Source: Bacteroidales bacterium
Lineage (GTDB): Bacteria > Bacteroidota > Bacteroidia > Bacteroidales > Paludibacteraceae
NCBI GenBank assembly: GCA_012837685.1
Contig: DUQS01000064.1
Span: 1 to 45,764 of the forward strand
DNA: 45,764 nt
Direction: 5' to 3'
Under the pieces are notes generated by a model. It did no database searches. It was not told where the DNA came from and saw nothing but the letters and a program-made list of their open reading frames with translations. This document shows, one piece after another, positions 18,812-26,114 of the stretch. The stretch's first letter is position 1. The number at the start of each line of letters is the position of its first letter. The translations under genes and the position numbers were made by a program.

Positions 18812-18841
18812 GCGGACTTGTTGAAAGTTCGCTTTTTTTTT
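18812..18841 (+). terminator. Terminator of the V-ATPase operon
   Basis: GCGGACTT (18812-18819) pairs with AAGTTCGC (18825-18832) with one G-T pair, followed by nine T. Its T run also supplies the -33 element of the metF promoter. Confidence 0.88.
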
Positions 18842-18870
18842 GATTTAGTGATGCTAAAATAGTAACTTTG
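18839..18870 (+). promoter_or_regulatory. Promoter of the metF-metH-luxS operon
   Basis: TTTG at 18839-18842, 20 nt, TAACTTTG at 18863-18870. The leader to the metF ATG is only about 20 nt, so there is no room for a riboswitch. Confidence 0.7.
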
Positions 18871-18893
18871 CAACTGATTAAAAATTAGATACA

Positions 18894-19778
18894 ATGAAAA
18901 TTGCTAACATACTCAAACAAAAGAAAACACTCTCTTTTGAAGTGTTTCCGCCCAAACGCGAAACGGATATAGGTAACCTGAAGAAAACCATACAAGATTT
19001 AGCAACATTAAATCCTGATTTTATGAGCGTTACGTATGGAGCGTTGGGAACAACTACCGATAATTCGGCTGCCATCGCCAAATTCATCAAAGAAAACACA
19101 AAAAGCGAACCTTTGGCACACATTACCGGCATTGCATCGACAAAAGCCGACATCATCAATTTGTGCAACGAGTTGAAAAAATCGGATATTAAAAACGTGC
19201 TGACACTTCGTGGCGACAATCCCGAAAACACGAATAATTTGCAATCGGATTTTGAACATGCTTCCGATTTAGCCGCATTTATATACGAGCAATTCGGCGA
19301 CTATTTTTCATGTGCAGGCGCTTGTTATCCCGAAAAACACCCCGAAGCCGTTTCATTCGAAGTTGATATTGACAATTTGAAAAAGAAACAGGATACCGGC
19401 ATGGAATTTTTCACCACACAACTGTTTTTCGACAACGATGTCTTTTACCGTTTCCTTATCAAAGCACGTAAAGCCGGCATCACAGTACCCATTTTGCCCG
19501 GTATTATGCCCGTCACCAGCTACAAACAGATAGACCGAATTATACAAGTATCCGGCGTACTGATTCCCATACAATTACGCAACTATTTTGACAAATACCG
19601 TAACGACAAACAGGCTTTAGAAGAAATCGGAATTATCTTCACCAGCTACCAAATTTTGGATTTGCTGACGAACGACATTGATGGTTTGCATCTTTACTCG
19701 ATGAACAAAAGTCATTTCATAAAAAAATTGATGGCAAATATATCGTATGTTACAACCGGATATTTCGCTAATAAATAA
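18894..19778 (+). CDS. metF: 5,10-methylenetetrahydrofolate reductase
   Basis: It reduces methylene-THF to methyl-THF, the methyl donor for methionine synthase. The N-terminus contains the LSFEVFPPK motif (residues 13-21) and a TYGALGTT segment. The barrel continues with NVLTLRGDNP and FFTTQLFFDND, known FAD- and folate-binding stretches of the family. The 294-residue length is normal for a bacterial flavin-only enzyme. Its 3' end overlaps the next gene by 32 bp, placing it firmly in one operon with the methionine synthase parts. Confidence 0.95.
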   Translation: MKIANILKQKKTLSFEVFPPKRETDIGNLKKTIQDLATLNPDFMSVTYGALGTTTDNSAAIAKFIKENTKSEPLAHITGIASTKADIINLCNELKKSDIKNVLTLRGDNPENTNNLQSDFEHASDLAAFIYEQFGDYFSCAGACYPEKHPEAVSFEVDIDNLKKKQDTGMEFFTTQLFFDNDVFYRFLIKARKAGITVPILPGIMPVTSYKQIDRIIQVSGVLIPIQLRNYFDKYRNDKQALEEIGIIFTSYQILDLLTNDIDGLHLYSMNKSHFIKKLMANISYVTTGYFANK

Positions 19779-20364
19779 CACTTTACGTTATATCGGTTGT
19801 TCTGATGGGCAAGCCGACGAACAGATGTTACTCACTGTTCGCAAAGCGTTGGATACCGTTTTAACGAAAGCGGATTTTAAATACCGTTATTGCAAAATTG
19901 CCGATTTAGCAGATACGCCAACATTTTTAGAAAAAGAAGCTTATGCCTCTCTCCGACCGTTTTTAAACGAAGCTGCGCTATTTGCTGCCACGCTCGGATT
20001 GGGCTGCGACAGAGCCATACAAGCGACCACAAAAACAGATTTATCGCAAGCGGTGGTCATCAATGCCGCCGCAAATGTTGTTTTAGAGCATCTTGCAGAC
20101 GAAAAATTAAACACCTTGCAACCAAAGGGCGTATTGTTTTGCCCGGGCTATTCAGGGTCGGACATAATTGATAACAAACAGATATTAAACTACTTAGACG
20201 CACAAAAATTGATTGGTATCTACACCACCGAATCGGGCATAATGATTCCGGAAAAATCGCTATGCGGCATTGTGCTTAACAACTACCGATTTTCATGCAA
20301 AAATTGCTTTATCCAATCGAAATGCGACTACATTAAAAAAGGTACAACATGCTACAACCAATAA
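19747..20364 (+). CDS. Separate methionine synthase activation subunit (MetH activation-domain protein)
   Basis: This 205-residue protein resembles the reactivation domain normally found at the C-terminus of MetH, which binds S-adenosylmethionine for reductive remethylation of cob(II)alamin. The NTLRYIGCSDGQADE start, the CPGYSGSDIIDNKQIL segment (the S/C-PGY motif) and TESGIMIPEKSLCGIVL fit that domain. The C-terminal CKNC-x5-C-x9-C cysteine set is typical of the free-standing clostridial type and may bind metal or a cluster. It overlaps metF by 32 bp and metH by 16 bp. Confidence 0.85.
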   Translation: MLQPDISLINNTLRYIGCSDGQADEQMLLTVRKALDTVLTKADFKYRYCKIADLADTPTFLEKEAYASLRPFLNEAALFAATLGLGCDRAIQATTKTDLSQAVVINAAANVVLEHLADEKLNTLQPKGVLFCPGYSGSDIIDNKQILNYLDAQKLIGIYTTESGIMIPEKSLCGIVLNNYRFSCKNCFIQSKCDYIKKGTTCYNQ

Positions 20365-22691
20365 CACATATTCAATTGTTCGACGGTGCCATGGGCACCA
20401 TGCTGACCGGCAGAAAAGAAACTGAGGGAATTCTGTTTGAAGACCTTAACGTGCTGTCGCCGGAACTTGTGCAAGATATTCATCGTCAGTACCTTAAAGC
20501 CGGTGCCGAATACCTTACAACCAATACGTTTGGTGCCAACCGCATTAAACTGAAAGACAGCAAATTTTCATTAGAAGAAGTCATTGATGCCGCCATTGCT
20601 AACGCACGAAAAGTAGCCGAAAACAGTTCCGCAAAAGTAATTTTCGACATCGGTCCATCGGGCAAATTGATGGAACCACTCGGCGATTTGACCTTTGAAG
20701 CTGCCTACAACAATATAAAAGAAATTGTGCAGTACACACGCGACAAAGTGGACGGCTACCTGATAGAAACCTACGCCGATTTGCTGGAAATGAAAGCAGC
20801 CGTTTTAGCCGTTAAAGAAAACTGCACGCTACCGCTGTTTGCCACCATGACTTTTGAAGAAAGCGGACGCACGCTAACCGGTTCTACGCCCGAAATTGTC
20901 GCCCTTACGCTAACATCGCTTCAGGTTGATGCTTTGGGAGTGAACTGTTCCACAGGTCCCGACCGCATGATAGAGATTGTGGAAAAAATGCGCGCATTTA
21001 CCCATCTGCCCATTTTGGTACAACCCAACAAAGGTTTGCCCGAAATGTGCTGCGGACAAATTTCCTACTCGCTCAACGATTCCGATTTTGCTTTTTGGAC
21101 TGAAAAAATTGTGGCGGCAGGAGCAACCATTGTCGGCGGATGCTGTGGCACTACACCGCAAACAATACGCTGCATTGCACATCTAAAACAAACAAAGACA
21201 AAGAGTTACAAACCGATAAGCGACACTTATATCTGCTCAGCGACACGTTTGCTGAAACTCGAAAAAGGTATTTTGTGTGGCGAACGGCTCAACCCAACAG
21301 GTAAAAAACTGCTACAAAAAGCTTTGCTGGAAAACAATTTCGATTTTCTACAACAAGAAGCTCTACAACAAGCCGCCGCCCAAGCCGATTTTTTGGACGT
21401 AAATGTCGGAATACCCAACTGCGATGAAAAAACGCTTATTGTGGAAGCGGTGAAAAAAATTCAAGAAGTATGCGAACTGCCACTTCAACTCGACAGCGCA
21501 AACCCCGCCGCCATAGAAGCCGCCATACGCATTTACAACGGCGTGCCGATGATAAATTCCGTCAATGGTAACGAAGAATCTATGCAAGCATTATTTCCTG
21601 TTATTGCCAAATACGGTGCTGTGAGCGTTGCCCTGACGTTGGACAAAAACGGCATTCCCGAAACGCCCGAAGGACGATTGGAAATTGCTAAAAAAATTAT
21701 TGCCAAAGCTGCCGAATACGGCATCGGTAAGCATTTGTTGGTTTTCGATGCTTTAGTAATGACTATTTCGTCGAACCAGCAACACGGACGAATAACGCTC
21801 GAAACGTTGGCGCAACTCAAAAAGTTGGGCGTGCTTACCATTATCGGGCTTTCCAATATATCGTTCGGACTACCGCAACGCGCCTACCTCAACCGCACAT
21901 TCCTTATCATGGCGCTGCAAAGCGGCTTGGACATTGCCATAATGAACCCCAACGACACCGATTCTGTCCGCATGCTCAAGGCTTTCAACGCATTAGCCGG
22001 ATACGATGATAATTGCGCCACATACATTGCCGCCTCTAACGCTACACCGGTGGAAATTCCCGTGCAAAAGCAATCGGAACAAACTCTCTACCAAGCAATA
22101 GTGCAAGGTTTGAAAGGTACCACCGAAACGCTTACCAACAAAGAGTTAGAAGACAAAACACCGGAAACCATTATCAACGAAATACTTATTCCCGCTCTGA
22201 CAGAAGTAGGAGAAAAATTTGAAAAAGGAACGCTCTTTTTACCGCAACTTATCAATTCTGCCGAAACAGCCAAAGCTGTTTTTGCCATTTTGGCAAAGCA
22301 CTTCAAGCAAATTGACACGAAAAAAGAGAAAATTATTTTAGCAACCGTTCAGGGCGACATCCACGACATTGGTAAAAACATTGTAAAAATAGTACTGGAA
22401 AGTCATGGTTTTCAAATTATTGACTTAGGAAAAAACGTAGCCATAGAAAAAGTGGTAGAAGCGTTTGGTACACACCAGCCCGACGCTATCGGTCTCAGCG
22501 CACTAATGACCACTACCGTAGATGCGATGGCAAAAACCATTGCCGAACTTAGAAAATTGCCGAATATTTGCCCCATTTTTGTAGGTGGCGCAGTAGTTAC
22601 GGAACAGATTGCCAAAGAGATAGGTGCCGACCTTTATGGCGCAGATGCCTTAACCACCGTAAATAAATTAGAAGAATTATGGAAAAAATAA
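20349..22691 (+). CDS. metH: Cobalamin-dependent methionine synthase lacking the activation domain
   Basis: It transfers a methyl group from methyl-THF through cobalamin to homocysteine. Domains in order: homocysteine-binding barrel (residues 1-290) with zinc ligands C200, C265 and C266; pterin-binding barrel (about 300-560); helical cap; and Rossmann cobalamin domain with the GDIHDIGKN motif containing the lower-axial ligand H672. The protein stops at 780 residues, whereas fused MetH enzymes are about 1,200. The missing activation domain is encoded by the gene just upstream. It overlaps that gene by 16 bp and luxS by 13 bp. Confidence 0.95.
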   Translation: MLQPITHIQLFDGAMGTMLTGRKETEGILFEDLNVLSPELVQDIHRQYLKAGAEYLTTNTFGANRIKLKDSKFSLEEVIDAAIANARKVAENSSAKVIFDIGPSGKLMEPLGDLTFEAAYNNIKEIVQYTRDKVDGYLIETYADLLEMKAAVLAVKENCTLPLFATMTFEESGRTLTGSTPEIVALTLTSLQVDALGVNCSTGPDRMIEIVEKMRAFTHLPILVQPNKGLPEMCCGQISYSLNDSDFAFWTEKIVAAGATIVGGCCGTTPQTIRCIAHLKQTKTKSYKPISDTYICSATRLLKLEKGILCGERLNPTGKKLLQKALLENNFDFLQQEALQQAAAQADFLDVNVGIPNCDEKTLIVEAVKKIQEVCELPLQLDSANPAAIEAAIRIYNGVPMINSVNGNEESMQALFPVIAKYGAVSVALTLDKNGIPETPEGRLEIAKKIIAKAAEYGIGKHLLVFDALVMTISSNQQHGRITLETLAQLKKLGVLTIIGLSNISFGLPQRAYLNRTFLIMALQSGLDIAIMNPNDTDSVRMLKAFNALAGYDDNCATYIAASNATPVEIPVQKQSEQTLYQAIVQGLKGTTETLTNKELEDKTPETIINEILIPALTEVGEKFEKGTLFLPQLINSAETAKAVFAILAKHFKQIDTKKEKIILATVQGDIHDIGKNIVKIVLESHGFQIIDLGKNVAIEKVVEAFGTHQPDAIGLSALMTTTVDAMAKTIAELRKLPNICPIFVGGAVVTEQIAKEIGADLYGADALTTVNKLEELWKK

Positions 22692-23128
22692 CCAGTTTCA
22701 CCGTCAATCATCTCACTCTGCTGCCGGGCGTACACATTTCACGCATTGACACACAAGACGGATTTACCTTTACCACTTACGATTTGCGAGTAACACGTCC
22801 GAATTTTGAGCCGGTGATGAACACCACCGAACTTCATTCCATTGAGCATCTTGGTGCCACTTTTTTCCGCAATACACTGAAAGAAACCCTCTATTTCGGT
22901 CCTATGGGCTGCCGCACAGGATTTTATTTGATTGTAGCCGGCAAGCCGAACAAAACCGACATTATTCAGCGCACAAAAGAGTGCTGTCGCTTTATCATTG
23001 ACTTTGAAGGTAAAATCCCCGGGCAATCGGCAGAAGAGTGCGGCAACTACACCGACCTTAATCTGGAAATGGCACAACATCGCGCCCAACTCTACTTAAA
23101 CGTACTCGAAAACCTGCCAAACGAGTAA
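22679..23128 (+). CDS. luxS: S-ribosylhomocysteine lyase (LuxS)
   Basis: It cleaves S-ribosylhomocysteine to homocysteine and DPD, the precursor of autoinducer-2. The metal site is H53-x-x-E56-H57 (HSIEH) plus C121 in EECGNY, and the catalytic cysteine is C78 in GPMGCRTG. The 149-residue length is normal. It overlaps metH by 13 bp, so the homocysteine released can feed straight into methionine synthase. This context argues for a main role in the activated methyl cycle. No Pfs nucleosidase gene is in the window. Confidence 0.96.
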   Translation: MEKITSFTVNHLTLLPGVHISRIDTQDGFTFTTYDLRVTRPNFEPVMNTTELHSIEHLGATFFRNTLKETLYFGPMGCRTGFYLIVAGKPNKTDIIQRTKECCRFIIDFEGKIPGQSAEECGNYTDLNLEMAQHRAQLYLNVLENLPNE

Positions 23129-23305
23129 TAAAATCCTGTTACAATTATCCCAAAAATTGGCATCAAAAATGCCTTTTTCTCTGATTTTATCAATCATTTA
23201 ATTAGTATAGCTTATCTTGTGATTCAATGGTTGTGCAAATATCTTTACACAACATTGAGGCTTCTATTTATATCTGATTTCTGATTTTTTCGCAACACAA
23301 TTGTT

Positions 23306-23320
23306 ACTTATAGTCCGTTG
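23306..23320 (+). promoter_or_regulatory. C-box (controller protein operator) of the restriction-modification system
   Basis: ACTTATAGTCCG starts at 23306: an ACT-N3-AGT dyad like the operators bound by restriction-modification C proteins. It lies just upstream of the C gene promoter. A second, much weaker half follows (TATG-N8-CATA, 23321-23336). Confidence 0.6.
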
Positions 23321-23348
23321 TATGAAAATCGACATATATATATTTTTG
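23317..23348 (+). promoter_or_regulatory. Promoter of the controller/endonuclease genes
   Basis: GTTG at 23317-23320, 20 nt, TATTTTTG at 23341-23348. The expected transcript start leaves a leader of only about 10 nt before the ATG at 23365. Confidence 0.6.
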
Positions 23349-23364
23349 TATTTTCAGTTTTAGT

Positions 23365-23583
23365 ATGGATATTAAAAAGAAAATAGGAATAAGACTTCGG
23401 GAGTTACGGATTTCAAAAGGGTTAAGCCAAGAAAAATTTTCATTTGAATGCGAGCTTGACAGAACTTATATTGCAAGTATTGAGCAAGGAAAACGAAACG
23501 TTTCAGCAGTTAATATAGAAAAGATTGCAAAAGCACTTGGTTTGTCCGTTTCTGATTTTTTTAATTCACAAATATTTCAATAA
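23365..23583 (+). CDS. XRE-family helix-turn-helix controller (C) protein of a restriction-modification system
   Basis: A 72-residue protein that is almost entirely one HTH domain (GIRLRELRISKGLSQEKFSFECELDRTYIASIEQGKRN), the size and form of C proteins. These dimers bind C-boxes to first activate and later repress their own gene and that of the endonuclease. This delays cutting until the DNA is methylated. A C-box and a promoter lie directly upstream, and the endonuclease gene starts 7 bp downstream. Base composition is more AT-rich than the preceding methionine genes, consistent with transfer. Confidence 0.88.
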   Translation: MDIKKKIGIRLRELRISKGLSQEKFSFECELDRTYIASIEQGKRNVSAVNIEKIAKALGLSVSDFFNSQIFQ

Positions 23584-23590
23584 AGATGCT

Positions 23591-24172
23591 ATGATAAAAG
23601 TAAATGATTTTGTCGTATTAACTGAAAAATACAAAGGTTTGGATAAAAATTCTGTTGGTTTTGTAGAAAAGGTAACTCCTTCAAAAGCAAAAGTTTTCTT
23701 TATTGGTAAAAATATTGAAATAGATATAGATTTATCAAAGATTAAGTTTTTGGACGTTACAAAAACAGGAAAACCGTATAAATATAAAATTTGCAATGTT
23801 TGCCATATTTTGAAAGAAGATTACAAGGATTTTGATATTAATCAAACAGACGCAAAAGGCAGAAAAACCACCCGTCCTACTTGTACGGAATGTCGAAAAG
23901 CTATTGACGGTGTAGCTTTAAAAAAATCTGAAAAAAATCGAATGGAAGCAATTAGACCAGAAAAGTTTTTTATCTGTCCGATTTGTAAAAAACCATCAAT
24001 ACCTTATGTTACAGCAAATTTAGTCATTGACCACGACCACGATACAGGAAACGCAAGAGAGTGGATTTGTGACAGTTGCAACACGGGGTTAGGACGTTTT
24101 AAAGATAGTATTGAGCTAATGCAAGAAGCTATTAAATATTTGAAAAGACACGCAAAAAATCAAAAAAGTTGA
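23591..24172 (+). CDS. HNH/endonuclease VII-like (Hpy99I-type) restriction endonuclease
   Basis: The 193-residue protein ends in a beta-beta-alpha metal nuclease: CPIC (129-132), VIDHDHDTG with D147-H148-D149-H150, then CDSCNTGLGRF (160 on). This is the layout of T4 endonuclease VII and of restriction enzyme Hpy99I. A second cysteine pair set, CNVC (68-71) and CTEC (98-101), suggests another structural zinc site. The N-terminus has small beta-barrel-like strands. A longer frame from 23525 would overlap the C gene, so the ATG at 23591 is preferred. The adjacent controller and methyltransferase support a type II restriction role; the recognition sequence is unknown. Confidence 0.8.
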   Translation: MIKVNDFVVLTEKYKGLDKNSVGFVEKVTPSKAKVFFIGKNIEIDIDLSKIKFLDVTKTGKPYKYKICNVCHILKEDYKDFDINQTDAKGRKTTRPTCTECRKAIDGVALKKSEKNRMEAIRPEKFFICPICKKPSIPYVTANLVIDHDHDTGNAREWICDSCNTGLGRFKDSIELMQEAIKYLKRHAKNQKS

Positions 24173-24954
24173 GGAGGAATCATTTCTAATCTTTTGATAG
24201 ACAGTTCGGTATATTCTTTTGAAATTTCCATTCCTAAATAATTTCTTTTGCTCAATTTTGCCATTTTACAAGTAGTTCCGGAACCGCTCATTGGGTCAAA
24301 AACCAAATCTCCCTCATTTGTCCAAGATAAAATGTGGTCGTGTGCAAGTTTTTCAGGGAAAATAGCTGTATGTTGAAACGCAATTTTATCTTTTGTTGAG
24401 CCTCCGAGCCCCACTGCATAACTCCAAATATTTGTCAGCGTTTTTTCTTCTTTTAATTCTGCAACAACCTTATTATTAACCCCATCTGCTTTTTTATTTG
24501 AAACTAATTTTTCAAATCCACTACGTGCAGTTTTAGTTTTCAATGGGTTAAATGTAGCAACTTTTTCTTTGGAAAAAACAAACATAAACTCATAACAATT
24601 AGTGTAGGCGTTGGAACGCATAAACGGCGTGTTCTTTTTCTGATAAATCATTACATCATGAACATTAAAACCAATTTCTTGAAAATAGAGACATTGCTTA
24701 AAACTTGTCAGAGTTCTATTTCCATTTTTTATTTTATCACCTACAACCCAAACAACTACTCCACCTTTTTTCATTACTCGATACAACTCTTTTGCAATGT
24801 TTTCAAAATCAAATGAATAGCCATTATAATCCCTTAAATCATCATAAGGAGGCGAAGTTACAACCAAATCAATACATTCATCAGGCAGTTTTTGCATTCC
24901 TACCAAACAATCAATATTGTAAATGTTATTTATTTCAAAATCTCCAATTTTCAT
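24160..24954 (-). CDS. Site-specific DNA methyltransferase (N4-cytosine or N6-adenine), restriction partner
   Basis: The 264-residue enzyme has motif IV TSPPY at residues 33-37 near the N-terminus and the SAM-binding DPMSGSGTT near residues 222-230, i.e. the beta-class motif order. TSPPY is common in N4-cytosine methyltransferases but also occurs in N6-adenine ones, so the methylated base is uncertain. It is convergent with the endonuclease gene and overlaps it by 13 bp. A TATCTTTG promoter element (plus 24975-24982) lies 20 bp upstream, so it can be expressed independently of the controller. Confidence 0.92.
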   Translation of the reverse strand: MKIGDFEINNIYNIDCLVGMQKLPDECIDLVVTSPPYDDLRDYNGYSFDFENIAKELYRVMKKGGVVVWVVGDKIKNGNRTLTSFKQCLYFQEIGFNVHDVMIYQKKNTPFMRSNAYTNCYEFMFVFSKEKVATFNPLKTKTARSGFEKLVSNKKADGVNNKVVAELKEEKTLTNIWSYAVGLGGSTKDKIAFQHTAIFPEKLAHDHILSWTNEGDLVFDPMSGSGTTCKMAKLSKRNYLGMEISKEYTELSIKRLEMIPPQLF

Positions 24955-25064
24955 AAACTGTTTTTTTTAATGTACAAAGATAGTAAAATTATTTGGATTG
25001 ATACTTATAATCTACAATTATTTGGTTAGAAAAGTTTAATAACACGCTGTTTATCGCTTGTATT

Positions 25065-25781
25065 TTACATTTTATCGTATATAAATTTGGGCAAATGTTT
25101 TGAAATAAAGGCTATTATCCGCCAACGTTTTGTAACATATGCCACCTTTTTTTGTCGTTTTATAGCTCTAAAAATTTGTTGTGTCACTCTGTTTAAAGGC
25201 ATAACCCAAAACAATCCTTCTCCCTTTGCCATAGCCGTATCTACAAGTCCGGGGCGAATATCGGTTACAAAAATTGGCATTTTAAGATTGGTAGCTTTTT
25301 GTCTTAAACCTTCAAGATAGTTAATTTGGTAAGCTTTTGTTGCGTTGTATGCAGGAGCTTGCCGACTACCACGCAATCCGCCCACAGAGCTTATTCCTAC
25401 TAAATGTCCGTAGTTTTGTTTTTCAAAATAATTAAACGCCCAATCTGCCACGCAAGTAAAGCCGATTACATTGGTGTCAATAGTTCTTTTTTCTATCGTA
25501 AAATCCAAATTTTCATTCATATCCCCTATCCCCGAACTTAAAATCAGCACATCCATTCCACCGAGTTCCGATACCAATTCATCCAACTTTTCAATTGCGT
25601 TTTTGGTGTCTGTTACATCAAGCAATTTAACACTATATGCGTTTGGATTTTCTTTTTTTATTTCGTCCAACAACTCTCCTCGTCGCCCTGTTATGCCCAC
25701 TTTATAGCCGTTTTCCATTAACAGTTTTGCAAGTTCTCTTCCAATTCCCGACGTAGCTCCGATTATAATCGCTTTTTTCAT
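25065..25781 (-). CDS. Short-chain dehydrogenase/reductase
   Basis: A 238-residue classical SDR from the chosen start (MKKAIIIGATSGIGREL). It has the nucleotide-binding GATSGIG near residues 8-14 and the YNATK catalytic Tyr/Lys pair, with a serine-rich strand (LVGISSVGG) before it providing the catalytic Ser. The frame opens 15 codons earlier, but the Met at 25781 matches the family. The substrate cannot be predicted. A TATATTTG -7 element lies upstream (CAAATATA on the plus strand, near 25838). It appears to be a single-gene unit. Confidence 0.88.
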   Translation of the reverse strand: MKKAIIIGATSGIGRELAKLLMENGYKVGITGRRGELLDEIKKENPNAYSVKLLDVTDTKNAIEKLDELVSELGGMDVLILSSGIGDMNENLDFTIEKRTIDTNVIGFTCVADWAFNYFEKQNYGHLVGISSVGGLRGSRQAPAYNATKAYQINYLEGLRQKATNLKMPIFVTDIRPGLVDTAMAKGEGLFWVMPLNRVTQQIFRAIKRQKKVAYVTKRWRIIAFISKHLPKFIYDKM

Positions 25782-26114
25782 TTTGTCTCTATTACTTTTT
25801 TGTTCATAGTTTTTTAAAACAGACAATAATAATAGTGCAAATATACAAATTAAATCTTGCGTGCGCCTGTTTTACACAGCAGATTTCAACTACTTATGAA
25901 AATTGTTTGAAATTAAATGAAAGTTTGTAAGCTTATAGAACTGTCAAAAAAGACAATAATTAATAAAACAAACAAAACATTGTTAAAATTAAATGGTTTT
26001 ATGGTGGTTTTATAAGAAAAAAACACTATAATCGTAGTTTGAAATTTAAAGCTAAACAACTAAAATAATTTGTTATAAGAGAGCCACTTTAACAATAACT
26101 AAAACAATCTTATT

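Noticed and set aside
18842-18893. A SAM or cobalamin riboswitch before the methionine operon
   Set aside because: The leader after the promoter is only about 20 nt, too short for either.
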